In this document: positions 18,145 to 28,433 of the stretch, piece after piece
Layout: each line of letters opens with the position of its first letter
How positions within the stretch are numbered: the stretch's first letter is position 1
Assembly (NCBI RefSeq): GCF_000003195.3
Contig: NC_012872.2
Location: 3,844,001-3,908,000, forward strand
Length of the DNA stretch: 64,000 nt
From: Sorghum bicolor
Lineage: Eukaryota; Streptophyta; Magnoliopsida; Poales; Poaceae
Direction of reading: 5' to 3'
Notes under the pieces: generated by a model
What the model saw: the letters and a program-made list of their open reading frames with translations, nothing else
What the model was told of the DNA's origin: nothing
Database searches by the model: none
Made by a program: the position numbers and the translations under genes

Positions 18145-19090
18145 TACTCCCTCCATACTCATAATTCTTGACGTTTAAGACATGATTGTGGTAACCAAGG
18201 AGTGATTAATTAGGGGTTAGTTTTCCATGTCTGTCCCTAATAAATATGGCTGTGGATGCTCTTTGTATGAGAAAATAAATCAGTTCATTTGGCAAACGCG
18301 CAAAGGGTCAAGGATGCGTTTGGAGTTCGATTCCTATTGGCCGCATGTTTTGCTTGTTGCTTCATTTTGCAAGTTTTGTTTTTCTTTCTTTTTTTTTTGC
18401 ATGCGAGCGGCTGGACGATGACTCGTTCCATGCCTGCTGCTACTACTCTCTGACTCTCTGCTTTGCTTGCTTGCTGCTGCTACTCCCTGCCTTGCTTGCC
18501 TACTATTGAACGCCATGGATTAGCTTTTCTCCTTCCACATCTCAACGTTGTCCTCCGCCTCGATGGAGAACGACTCCATATTGTCCAGCGGCTCGACGTC
18601 TTGCAACGTAATGGAGTCCAACGCCATGGAATCTAGCACCTCGATGGAGTCTAGCCCCTCGACGGAGTCCAACGCCTCGCCGACGTCCTCTGCGACCTCC
18701 TCCGAGTCTGGCACAACGTCCCCCACGGCGACCTCCTTCGAGTCCGGCACAACGTCCCCCACGGCGAGCAGCACCAGCACGACGTCCTCCATGGCGAGCA
18801 GCACCAGCGACGCCAGACTCCGTGGCGAGCAGCACCCGCGCCACTGGACTCCATGGCGAGGAAGCGAAGAGCAAGGAAACGAGAGGAAGGAGGCGGCGCG
18901 TGATCTGCCTCGCTGCTACAGCCGAACAAGGAAGGAGGCGGCGCGTGACCCGAAACCTGGAGCCGCGCGTGGCCAACGAAGAGGCAGGGGCAAGAACGTC
19001 CAGCTAGAAGCCCGCGTGACCAGAACGTCAGGCTTCGCGAGAATGACCGAGTTGCTCATAACGTCAACTAAAATGGGTATGGAGGGAGTA
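18145..19090. mobile_element. TIR element with GC-rich repeated cargo (946 bp)
   Basis: The left end (tactccctccatactcat...ttgacgtt) is inverted at the right end, whose reverse complement reads tactccctccatacccat...ttgacgtt. Between them, 18520-19010 is GC-rich and repetitive, with recurring 'atggagtcc', 'acgtcc' and 'cggcgcgtgacc' units. It holds an ATG-started open frame at about 18563-19177 encoding Ser/Thr/Glu-rich then Arg-rich sequence, and open frames on the other strand. I recognise no domain. It is a candidate for a non-autonomous element that captured or amplified host sequence. Confidence 0.55.
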
Positions 19091-19348
19091 CTCCCTCCAT
19101 TTTCAAATTATAAGTCATTCCAAGAATTTTGGAAAAATATTTTCAATTTTAACCAAAATTATAGAGAGAAATATTAAAATTTATAACATAAAGTGAGTAT
19201 ACTATAAAAATATAATTAAGAAAAAATCTACTAATACTTAGTTGGTATCATAATAGATATTATTTGATCATATAAATTTAGTCAAACTTGAGATACTTTG
19301 ACTGTCCAAGATTCTTGGAATAACTTATAACTTGAAATGGAGAGAGTA
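19089..19348. mobile_element. 'tactccctcc' MITE (260 bp)
   Basis: The left end is tactccctccattttcaaat and the right end, reverse complemented, is tactctctccatttcaagt. It directly abuts the right end of the 18145-19090 element, so the two share the central gtac. The interior is AT-rich with no coding capacity. Confidence 0.75.
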
Positions 19349-20060
19349 TTTATTGTGTGGATAGGACCTACTCCAAACTGTTTTTAGTCTGGGATAAGAC
19401 ATGCTCCTTCACACTTAGGACCGACTGGAAGGAGTTGCTCTCATCTATATATAATCTGGGTCCAAGAGGGAAAAAAAATGTTTTCTCTCACACCGTCTTT
19501 TCTCTTCATGTCATTGCCACTCCCGCCGTTGAAATGAAGTTAGAGCCTCGTGGGGCTTCAGGGGTGGAGACAATTCCTTGTGTTCTTTTCCGCGATTAGT
19601 GTTGTCATTTTGAACCATTATGATATTTCAGTCATACCCTCCAAGTTATTATACAAGCTGGTGTGTTTCTGATAACTAAGTCTCGAATCTTGACTTTACC
19701 AGAAATATATTAATAATCTCAGGTGAACTTGTACACTACAAATTTGCACAACTCTCAGGTGAACATTTCACCATTGAACCATTTTGGTTCAAAACCTTCA
19801 CATGTTTTAGACTGAGAAATGGAGTTGTACCGTTGTGTCAATTGATTGCGCTTCAATCACATTGAAAGATAAAATTGAGTACTTCAAAAAAAAAAGATCA
19901 TCTTGGTTGTTGGCAGTTGTTCAGAGGCTCGTGCACTTCTGTAGTCCGCTTTTTTACTTCCAAAAATTGATCGGAAGATGGCTGGTACTGGTACAGGCTG
20001 GACCGTTGCCATTGCCGATGAAAGGTCCAGTACGCAAAACTTTTGTACAGCATCGCTTTA

Positions 20061-20209
20061 GGGCATGTTTGGTTCCTTGCTAAATTTTAGCTAGCTAAAT
20101 TGTAGTCACTTTAGTAGCTAAAGTTCCAAACACATTGACTAAAAAAGTGCTAAAATAGTTTAGTCCCACTTAGCTGGCTAAAATTTAGCAAGAGGAACCA
20201 AACAAGGCC
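20061..20209. mobile_element. MITE near UTP18 3' end (149 bp)
   Basis: The ends are GGGCATGTTTGGTTCC and GGAACCAAACAAGGCC, flanked by TTA on both sides (20058-20060 and 20210-20212). It shares the 'ttttagctagctaaa' subterminal repeat with the element at 17686-17845. Confidence 0.85.
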
Positions 20210-20222
20210 TTACAGAACGCCC

Positions 20223-20374
20223 GCATTGGACGATCAACACAACACAGAAATTCAGTTGACATCCTTACTGATGGCAACAACCAACATTGCGAACATCTGC
20301 ATTGGACGATCAAAGCAACACAGAAATTCAGTTAACATTTTTACTGATGGTAACAGCCGACAAGATGCTTATAA
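20223..20374. repeat. Imperfect 76-bp tandem repeat
   Basis: Units beginning 'gcattggacgatcaa' start at 20223 and 20299 and both continue through 'cacagaaattcagtt' and 'ttactgatgg'. The second copy is cut off after about 60 bases. This lies in the 3' flank of UTP18, next to the MITE at 20061-20209. Confidence 0.75.
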
Positions 20375-20495
20375 ATCATAACATGGCGCGCAGAACAATA
20401 ACAATGCTTGCATACATCCTAATTCCTATCCAAAGGATTCAGATTCAGAGCAATAAATATACCCCTGTATACTCACATAACATGGCTCCAGCCTC

Positions 20496-20565
20496 CAGGA
20501 TTACTTCCATATATTAGCCTAGTTTACCAACAGGATTACTTCCATATATTAGCCTAGTTTACCAA
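20496..20565. repeat. 35-bp exact tandem duplication
   Basis: The unit starting 'caggattacttccatatatt' occurs at 20496-20530 and 20531-20565. It lies about 190 bases downstream of the UTP18 stop codon, possibly in the 3'UTR. Confidence 0.85.
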
Positions 20566-20753
20566 CAGCAATAGCAGCAGAATGACTACAAAAGACATGT
20601 ATGAGATTGCCAGCTTGTACGAAGCATCAAAACCAGCGGCAGCAAAGCATAAAGCACAATGACTGGAATGAATCAGCATACACTTGATTCATGGAGTGTT
20701 CAAGAGTACAAATATAATGCAAAACTGGGTTTTGCCAAGAAACCATCCTAGTT

Positions 20754-22430
20754 TCATGCGTTTTTATAGTGGTGAAGCTTGTATAGCAGGACTTTTCCAC
20801 CTGCATGTCCAACAGACAAGAACCCGCTGCCAGGGCTGAAATCCAGGCACCGTGGATAGTGAAGGCTGAACCGAGGCCCTGGCCAGTTCTGGAACACGTT
20901 GAACGACGGGATGTGCACAAGCCTCATCCCATTCCTCTCTTTCCTTGAGCTGATCGCCAAGATCTGGGCATCATGGTTGAATTTCATTTCGCCAATGTCA
21001 GTGGTCAGGTTTTCGATCGTCTTCAGTGGTTTCCTCTTCCCGCCAAGAAAATCGTCCCCCTTGTACACGTTCACGATGCCGCTGGTGGAGCCTGTGGCAA
21101 ACAAAGAGCTGTCCTGCGAGGTGCAAAGTGAAATGCCAGCCAGGGAACCGTCGTCAAAAGCCTTGTGGATGCACTTCCTCATTCCGAGATCCCAGTGGTA
21201 AACATGGCCATCTCCACCGCTGCTCAGCAGCTGGTTTCCACCATCCAGAAAAGCCAGTGAACGCACGCTTCCGTTCATCTTGAGGGTTCCAATGAGCTGC
21301 TTTGTCTTGGCAGAAATAAGAAGGATGTACCCTTCGTTACCGACAAAAGCAATGGTTCTCGAATCAGGTGATATCTCAAAGCTCTCCAGGCTTTTCTCCT
21401 CACGCCCTGTCAAAGGTCCAATCTTGCTAACAGCAGCATTCACCAGGTCAAATGAGTAGAAGAACTTTCTCCTGCCTGATAGGATCACCTCAGAGCCATC
21501 AGGTAGAAATGAGGCCTTGTGTACTGGACAGTCCTCAATAAATATGCTCTGGATCTTGGGGTTTCTCTTTCCATCAATCTGGAAAAACCTGAGATGCTTG
21601 TCCAGACCTGCAGCAAGCATCAGTTGCCCATTCCTATGAAACTGCACTGAATGGATAGGACCATTTGACGGATCCTGGATATTGGCATCAACGAGCCTTG
21701 AGAACTCCAGCATCCCAGGTAAGAGCTTGACAGTATCCTTGACAACAAGCTCATCGTTATTCTGAAGGATATCATCGACACAACCCTCATCATCAGACTC
21801 ACCATCTGACGCAACAGGAAGAGAAGTTTTCCGGTCCATATCAGCCCAGCCAGTGAAGGGGTTCAATTTGGCATGCTGCCCACGCAGCCTGGCCTCATAC
21901 TCTTTCCCTGAAATCAAATGCTGATCTTCCTCTTTTCTCAGCTTCCTCAACCTTGAAACCTTCACGATGTCCACCTCTGTCCTTTCTTCCTCCTCATCCA
22001 CCCATACAGGCTTCCTCCCCTTGATACCCACCACGTCTTCCTCATCCTCATGGGAAATATCCTCCTCATATATAGGAAAATAATCCATGCCACCACCACC
22101 AGCAGACCTATCTGTGAAAAACAAAGGCGCATCCCGGTCAGGAGCTACTACTGCAGCCCCAACCTCAGTGCCAAACTCCAGTGGTGCATAAAGGGAACCA
22201 AACAATGAGCTCTCCAGCTGCCGCATCTCCTCTTCCTCTTTGTTCTGCTGGGACTCCTGGACCTTAGTCCTTTTCTTCTTCCTTTCCTTACTGTGATTCT
22301 TCAACTTTGCTTCCTTCCCACCCTCTGCATCTATGGAGGTCGGAGAGCCAATGTCCTCGTCATTGTCATCATCACCTTCACTCTTCCTGAGGCGGCGCTT
22401 CTGGACCGCGTTCTGGGATATCAAGCTCAT
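20754..22430 (-). CDS. UTP18, U3 snoRNP/SSU processome WD40 protein
   Basis: A single coding exon of 558 residues. UTP18 is a nucleolar subunit of the UTP-B module needed for early 18S pre-rRNA processing. The N-terminal third is charged (QKRRLRKSEGDDDND, KERKKKRTKVQE) and holds the family segments LESSLFGSLY, KPVWVDEEEE and LNPFTGWADMDRK. From about residue 245 it is a WD40 propeller with recognisable blades (GPIHSVQFHRNGQLMLAAG, CPVHKASFLPDGSEVILSG, ESFEISPDSRTIAFVGNEG, SVRSLAFLDGGNQLLSSGGD, PRCLDFSPGSGFLSVGHAGG). Length and architecture fit the family. The ATG at 22430 is chosen because a splice acceptor (ttgttgttttgcag) lies about 20 bases upstream, implying a 5'UTR intron. The open frame extends only to a TTG at 22454. 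Its upstream neighbour is the DDR4-like pseudogene. Confidence 0.93.
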   Translation of the reverse strand: MSLISQNAVQKRRLRKSEGDDDNDEDIGSPTSIDAEGGKEAKLKNHSKERKKKRTKVQESQQNKEEEEMRQLESSLFGSLYAPLEFGTEVGAAVVAPDRDAPLFFTDRSAGGGGMDYFPIYEEDISHEDEEDVVGIKGRKPVWVDEEEERTEVDIVKVSRLRKLRKEEDQHLISGKEYEARLRGQHAKLNPFTGWADMDRKTSLPVASDGESDDEGCVDDILQNNDELVVKDTVKLLPGMLEFSRLVDANIQDPSNGPIHSVQFHRNGQLMLAAGLDKHLRFFQIDGKRNPKIQSIFIEDCPVHKASFLPDGSEVILSGRRKFFYSFDLVNAAVSKIGPLTGREEKSLESFEISPDSRTIAFVGNEGYILLISAKTKQLIGTLKMNGSVRSLAFLDGGNQLLSSGGDGHVYHWDLGMRKCIHKAFDDGSLAGISLCTSQDSSLFATGSTSGIVNVYKGDDFLGGKRKPLKTIENLTTDIGEMKFNHDAQILAISSRKERNGMRLVHIPSFNVFQNWPGPRFSLHYPRCLDFSPGSGFLSVGHAGGKVLLYKLHHYKNA

Positions 22431-24078
22431 CTTTCCTGGAGAATTAGTCTGCAAAACAACAAAATCATGTCAAAATAAGCACAATAACATAAATGTATAC
22501 AGCTTCTAATAGTTACGCATTAGGATACAAAAGCTACAAAAGATCAATTAGCCTTATAAACCGAGACATGCAAAGCAATCAATGTTGCACACATAGATAA
22601 AGCACAGGCTCTTGGCACCTATGTATTATACAGCATGGATAAATATACATGTATGGGCATAGGGAGGATATGGATACTGCTTTTTCACACAAAGTTTTTA
22701 ATAAAAATAAATAAAACGCACTATTAAAATCAGTAGCAACATGGCACTAGCATTAAAATTTCCCTTCATTCTTGCATTGTGCCGTTTTGCTCATCTTTTC
22801 TAGATTTCCAATAAGCCAAGCACTCCAGCAGGCAGGCAACCCACTGTAGCTGCTGGCTCCCCATCCCAATCAGACCAAGTGACCAGACAATTTGACTACA
22901 GGAGAGGGGACAGGAAGGGAATACAAGAGAGGGGACGGAAAATAAACTGGCCGCGGACTTGCAGGTACTATATGTGTAGTTCCGGACTCTTAAACACAAA
23001 CAAACAGGACCTCTAGAACTCCACTCTCTGAAGGAGGGTTATGAGTAGTTTCTCTCGAAAAGTGCATCATATTGGTCCTCCAAACTAGATAATGGATAGT
23101 TCAGAGCAAACATGACAGGTAGCTGAACCATGACAACAGTTAGTAGTTTGATATGATTGTAGATGAGCAGAATAACATGATCCTCCTATACAGCTGGACA
23201 TGCCAGGAGATCAAGAACCCAAAGAAAGAAGTCTCAGTGTATCTCAACAATACTGCATAATAAGGTAAACGAAACATTACATAAACAAGTCTAGCCAATG
23301 AGCACAATCAGCAACACATCACGAAGTTCAGAGTATGAAATAAATATCAGCTACTCAATTGGGAGGGGGGATTAAAAATACCCTATGCTAATGTTTCTTA
23401 AGATTATATTTTCTAAAACATAATAAGCAAAAATATATTATATACTGCAATTTGCAATCCTGTGGCTAAAACTTAATACTACCCTATGCTTGCTTGGCAT
23501 TGGTTATACTTGACATCACAGCTATTTGAAAGTAGCGATAAATCTTTAAGGGTTCCAAAAAGCGGCACTAAGCGTACGTTTCAGCGTGCTGAAGCGCTCA
23601 GCGGACGGATAGTGCTTCGCTATGGCCAATGGGGCATAAGCGCTCCCAAAGCGGCGCGACCGCCTTTGTGGAGCAGCGGCTGCTGGCTCCCGCTGCCCGT
23701 CGCCCGCGCGCAGCGCAGCCTCAGGGGCCGGGCGCCGTCAACGGTCCAGCGGAGGTGGAAGGGGAGAGGGAGGTGCGTACGCAGGGTCGCCGGCCGGTGT
23801 GCGGAGTACGGAGGCGAGGGCGCGAGGCGGGAGTGGGAGCCGCTGACGCCGCCGCCGAGCCTGGGACTGCCCCGCCGTCGCTGAGTGCCCGAGCCCAAGC
23901 GCCGCCTCCGTCGCCTGCGTGCCGAGCGCGAGTGGGGGAGGGAGCAGAAGATGGAGCGCCGGCGCTGCGACTGCGAGGAAGAAGAAGAAACGGCGGCGGC
24001 TGTCAGGCTGCGTGCTTCGCTAGAGCAGTGTTTTTTTTTTAAGCTGGGTGCGCGGGACGTGGGTTTACGCTGAATTAA
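22431..24078 (-). other. UTP18 5'UTR intron and GC-rich putative first exon
   Basis: The acceptor for the leader intron lies at about 22450 (reading on the minus strand). The AT-rich body (22470-23560) then gives way to a GC-rich island at 23570-24030 next to site II boxes, which is where a noncoding first exon and transcription start would be expected. I could not fix the donor site. Open frames in the island on both strands are short and show no family. An alternative is that the GC island belongs to an unrelated element. Confidence 0.4.
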
Positions 24079-24112
24079 TGGGCTTTTAGATGGGCTACTA
24101 AATAAAAGCCCA
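24079..24112 (-). promoter_or_regulatory. Site II box cluster, probable UTP18 promoter
   Basis: TGGGCT at 24079-24084 and 24091-24096 and AGCCCA at 24107-24112 make three site II motifs within 34 bases. Such clusters bind TCP factors and mark promoters of ribosome-biogenesis genes, fitting a UTP18 promoter. They sit just left of the start of the duplicated DDR4-like segment. Confidence 0.45.
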
Positions 24113-24120
24113 ACCCATTC

Positions 24121-26040
24121 TTTTTTTCCTTTTCTTTTCCATTTTTGGGTAAATGAAAAGATAGTCTAAGGCCTTGTTTAGATGATGATTTTTTTTGGAT
24201 TTGACTACTATAGCATTATTGTTCATTCATAAACTAACTAGGCTCAAAAGATTCGTCTCACAACAGGTAAACTGTACAATTAGTTTTTTTATTTATATTT
24301 AATGTTCCATGCATGCGTCCAAAGATTCAATGTGATAGAGAATCTTAAAAAATTTTAATAAATTTTTGGGAACTAAACAGGACCTAAATAAAGTTTTACA
24401 AGTTTTCTTCTTGTCAAGCTACTTGGCGTGCAACCAGCGATGCAGTGTTAGTCAAATTATTTTTTTACCATTTGATCCTAGTTTCACATCTCTTTTTCAC
24501 CCTGCATCTGCCCTCGTTTGCCATGGTGCTTCTCAATTGTCTGGATGATTACAAGTACGTTATGACATCATGGCTGCTAACCAGAGTTTTGACATGTATA
24601 CATTAATAAGAACCCTTCTATTCTATGGATGTACATGTGCTTCAGATGTGGTAGTCTTGTCTGGCAGCTTTTTTATTATTATCTCACAGTTTTGGACATT
24701 GAGTCTTTCATTTTAAAGTTCCTATCCTTTCGTTTACAATTTCCAGAGAAATAAGTCAATAACTCCTTGTTATCCCTTTTTTCCTGACCTTGTCATATGA
24801 AATCCTCCTGCTTGTTAGGTATGACGATGATTCAACTATTGGCCATAGATTATACACAAAAGATGTAATGGTTAATTTTAAGCAGAATTGGAAGGTGAAG
24901 GATGGCCGTTAGACAAAACCAGTTACCAATATTTACTGGAAACAGTATTTGACATAAGAAGTTGACAGGAGAAGTTATCCAGAAATGGCCCTGCTGAATC
25001 TTCCATTGCAGAGCATCTTAAGACAAAAAAAATTCCAGCTGTGGAGAAGTTTCAAAAGGTAAACACCCGCTGATATGTTTCCTAAGTTCCTATCTATTTC
25101 CACTTACTATGTTTTTTGTAATTAGTACGGGAGGTGTTTAAAACAATGCTTATATAATATTTGAAATAGCTGCATTATCCTTCGCATCAAGTATTGTTTT
25201 CGTGCGGCTGATTTATCTGATTTGTCTCTACAATAAAAAGAGAGGCATTTAAAACGTCTGGAGAAGGACAAAGTTTTAGCTTAACACTTCCCAAACCCGT
25301 TCATTGCGTGAATGTAGGCCTGTCAGCTACAATTACTGCAAGGAGCTTCTTTATTGATCATTTCATCAATACAAAAAGGCAATCAAACATTCGAGCTTTT
25401 ACTATGGTCACTTTTATCTGGCCAAGAAAAAAAAAATCCACGTCTGTCTCCCAGCAGCCCTACACTACTTTTTGGGACTCTGAAGATGATCTTGCACAGG
25501 TTTTTGCAGACTCAGAGGATGAAACTGAGTAATTTAGCTGAGGTTCAGTTAGTCATGTGGTATTTTGCATTTTGCCTTGTGGGAGTGGTTGAAATTCCAC
25601 AGGTTTAGCGTCACTAGGCACTTCCACTTCCACTAGGTTCAGACACAGACAGCAGCAGCACTTTCCCCCATTGCCGATGAGTTATCTTCACAAAGTCATG
25701 GGGGCACCTCTGACCCACTTGTATGGTGATTTGTAAATGCGTCTAGACTGTGACGCATCACCACTGGAGCACCCAAAAATCTAGCTGATGAATGCTTCTT
25801 CTGAATTCTGATTATTGCACTGAGCGACCTGCTGCATTCTTAAGGGAAGTGGTGCTTATGTTTGGTTTATCTCAGGCTCTCAGCCTACAATATTTTATAT
25901 TTATTGTCAGTAATCTTTGTGGCTGTGTGTACATGGCAGTTCTGTGTAAGGGCTTCTCCAGTAGTCCTTTTTTTTCAAGACATCTCTCCAGTAGTCAAAA
26001 TCCACCTCAAACGACTTGCAGAAAGTGAACTCAATCAAGA
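24121..26040 (+). pseudogene. Partial DDR4-like pseudogene copied with introns
   Basis: This stretch is collinear with about 14696-18025 of the DDR4-like gene and keeps intron and 3'-flank sequence, so it is a DNA-level duplication and not a retrocopy. Exon 7 is matched from 24819 but has an in-frame TAG at 24910-24912. It is then joined to sequence before exon 8, losing the rest of exon 7 and the AT repeat. Exon 8 is largely preserved (24969-25058). The exon 9 acceptor is broken (cag to caa) and the exon carries indels. Everything between intron 9 and the last 95 bases of exon 11 is deleted, yet the tail SEDDLAQVFADSEDETE is still legible at 25479-25532. There are no exons 1-6. It has no coding function that I can support. 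Confidence 0.9.
24170..24384. mobile_element. MITE within the pseudogene copy (215 bp)
   Basis: The ends are GGCCTTGTTTAG and CTAAACAGGACC, with TAA on both sides (24167-24169 and 24385-24387). The parent gene has uninterrupted sequence at the matching place (about 14730), so this insertion happened only in the duplicate. Confidence 0.88.
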
Positions 26041-27159
26041 GAGAGAGAAGAATTGACTCGTACCTTTTTTAATGGGTTATATATGATGAGTCCTGTCGAA
26101 TTGCATGAAGATTAAACAATAAACAGAGGTGAATTATACCTTTTTTTAATAAGTAGAATACGCAAGAGGACTTATATACATATGCATTAGAGATTTTACA
26201 GCGTAAGCTTTTTGGCTTTTGCTATCCCCGTACAGTTACTTTAATAAATCAAGATGTATGAATCTGCTAGTGATTTTCTACCGATAGTCTGGCTGATACT
26301 TGCTCCGTATTAAAATACAAGAAATTTTAATAACTTTTTTAAATCAAGCTATTCAACTTTTATCTTATTTCTAATAAACAATTCTAACTTTGATCGGATA
26401 TATAGAAAAAATGACTTGACGATGAGCATTGTTAGATCCATTAATTATTATGAAACGTATTTTTTCTTATGTGGTAGTTGTTATTAGTTTCTTTAATCTA
26501 TATAGATTTTATCAAATCTAGATTGTTTGACTTAGGAGACACTCAAAAGGTATTATATTTTGAGACCGAAGGAGCTGTACGAACTTGGAGTACAGTACTC
26601 GCTTTTTGTTTTTAAACATATGACGTGTAGAACCTAAACTAAGTACTCGTTTATCCTAAACGTTTTTGAGGGAAAGTTTATCCTAAACGTTATGTATTTA
26701 GAAACGGGGATAGTATTGTTTTTCAAAAGCATCCAATTTTACTCCTATGTCCTTGAAAGCTGCAACTTCTATAGTTGTCCTAAGTCAAACTTTTACAACT
26801 TTGACCAAATTTATAGGAAAAAAACGCTAAGATTTATAGTACCAAATTAATATCATCATTAGATTTATTATAGAACATATTTTCGTAAAATACTTATTTT
26901 ATGTCATAGATATTGATGCTCTTTTCTATAAAATTAGCTAAAGTTAGAAAAAATTGACTGATACGGATTCTAGGAGTTGAAGCTTTCAGGGACACAGCGA
27001 CTATCTTTAACACGGCACTTCAACTTGCTATATATTAGCCAGGGTACACACCTCTTTCTAGTTCTCAATGAACTAGTAATTAAAATTTGATTTTATACCT
27101 GCGACAAAGTAAATAAATCTCTACAGCTGGATCTCGACGAACTATCCGAATCCGATCGT
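26041..27159. other. Intergenic spacer with two degenerate MITEs
   Basis: An element at about 26299-26577 has inverted 'tgctccgtattaaaata' type ends. A second at about 26741-27000 is homologous to the intact MITE at 46798-47058 (shared 'cctgaaagc', 'tatagtaccaaattaat' in reverse, 'ggacaca' ends). The last 150 bases are probably the 3'UTR of the OVATE gene. No gene is seen. Confidence 0.55.
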
Positions 27160-27762
27160 TTACCATCTGCCGGAGGAAACACACGGATTCATCTTCATCA
27201 GTCCCAGGATGGGCCGCCTCCGCTTGTGCGGCCACCGGCGCGCGGTGAGGTCGGCGAAGGCGGCGAGGACGTGGCGGTGGACGCCGCGGTCGTTGCGGTC
27301 CAGGTAGCAGGACAGGAGCTCCTCCATGAACTCCCGGTACTCCGGCTCCGGCATCCCCTCGGCGCCGCACGCCGCCGCCATGTCGGCCATGGACTCCAGG
27401 AACTCCGCCCTGGGGTCGCTCGAGTACGTCTCTACCAGCACCGCCGCCCCCCGCAGGGTGTGGACCTCGCCCGCGGCCGCGTCGTCGACGACGAGGGAGG
27501 CCGTGGGCGCCGGCGAGACGAAGAAGCGGTCGGACGCCGAGACCGCGCCCGGGGGCAGATCGCCGGCCACCCGCGGCGAGGCCAGCGCGCCAAGGTTGTC
27601 GTGCGGCGCAAGCGCAACGCTGTTGCCGGCGGCGTGATCACCGTCGTCGTCGTCGTCGTCGTGGTGGTGGTCGCCGAGAGAGAAGGACGGCGAGGACGAT
27701 ATCGCGGAGTGGTACGGGTGCGACGAGAGCTGCTGCGCGCAGCGCTGCCATCGCGTCGCCAT
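27160..27762 (-). CDS. OVATE family protein (transcription repressor), single exon
   Basis: A 200-residue intronless protein. OVATE family proteins are plant nuclear repressors that partner with TALE homeodomain and TRM proteins and affect organ shape and secondary wall growth. The C-terminal OVATE domain (about residues 113-176) is clear: SSDPRAEFLESMADM, then EYREFMEELLSCYLDRND, then HRHVLAAFADL. The N-terminus begins MATRWQRCAQQL and has a His/Asp run (HHHDDDDDD) encoded by a GTC-type repeat on the plus strand at about 27640-27668. It ends MNPCVSSGRW after a basic KRRRP patch. The coding region is GC-rich, as is usual for grass OFPs. Which OFP subgroup it belongs to is unclear. Confidence 0.9.
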   Translation of the reverse strand: MATRWQRCAQQLSSHPYHSAISSSPSFSLGDHHHDDDDDDGDHAAGNSVALAPHDNLGALASPRVAGDLPPGAVSASDRFFVSPAPTASLVVDDAAAGEVHTLRGAAVLVETYSSDPRAEFLESMADMAAACGAEGMPEPEYREFMEELLSCYLDRNDRGVHRHVLAAFADLTARRWPHKRRRPILGLMKMNPCVSSGRW

Positions 27763-27866
27763 GGCCGAACTCGATCGAACCTTTGCTCTTCGAATGAGCT
27801 GACTAGCTGAGCTGAACCTGAGCGAGCGAGCTCAGTTGCTGCGGACGCGAACGGCTGGCTTGCACC

Positions 27867-27874
27867 TTTTTATA
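27867..27874 (-). promoter_or_regulatory. TATA box of OVATE family gene
   Basis: On the minus strand this reads TATAAAAA, about 105 bases upstream of the ATG at 27762, implying a leader of roughly 70-75 nt. Confidence 0.55.
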
Positions 27875-28238
27875 GCGACAAAAGCGTCGCCTCCTCGAAT
27901 AGACCAAAGACCAACAGACCAAATCTCGATGCATCATCAATTTTTCGCCGTTCCGCTAATTTAAAATCGCGCGCCTGCTGATGACATTTTTTTAGACGAA
28001 GTTTAAGCCAACTTTGTACGGCGTTTCGATCTTTATAGAAGGGGGAGAAAACTGATGTCGAACTGTACGTTGTGTATACGGCAAGGTCGCTCCAATTGTT
28101 CTTCCAACGGCTGTCATCATTCCGTAATTGCAACGGATCGACACTGGTAGTCTTATCCTTAGCAGCCGTGTTTTCCTGGAAAAGCGTGAGAACTTAGGAT
28201 AAACTTTATATGTTTGCAACCGCTAATCTACGAGACTG

Positions 28239-28433
28239 AACAAGACTAATAATATAGCTCACTCATACAATAATTAGTTCTTTAATATTAATATATATCT
28301 CTCTTATAGAGTTTTTTTTATTCTTGTATTTAAACCGGCTTAAGTTTACAGCTTGTTTTTATTCTCTCCTCCACGTGAGCATTTAGCTTGCTTAAAGCGT
28401 GCTATTATACTTATATACTCTTGTTTATCTGCT
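28239..28433. mobile_element. Degenerate MITE related to 53759-54001
   Basis: It shares, in the same order, 'cactcatacaata-ttag', 'attaatata', 'ttacagct', 'tctctcctccac' and a terminal 'ataata(c)tt' with the intact copy at 53759-54001. The ends are eroded. Confidence 0.5.

Noticed and set aside
18563..19177. Ser/Thr-rich open frame as a host gene
   Set aside because: It is contained almost wholly in a TIR element, is repeat-derived and ends inside the neighbouring MITE.
22452..22454. TTG as an upstream start of UTP18
   Set aside because: A splice acceptor (ttttgcag) lies at this point, and nuclear plant genes rarely start at TTG. The ATG at 22430 is used.
23486..24042. Overlapping GC-rich open frames as a gene
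   Set aside because: Frames overlap on both strands with Arg/Pro/Ala composition. No motif or splice structure. A noncoding UTP18 first exon and promoter is the better reading.
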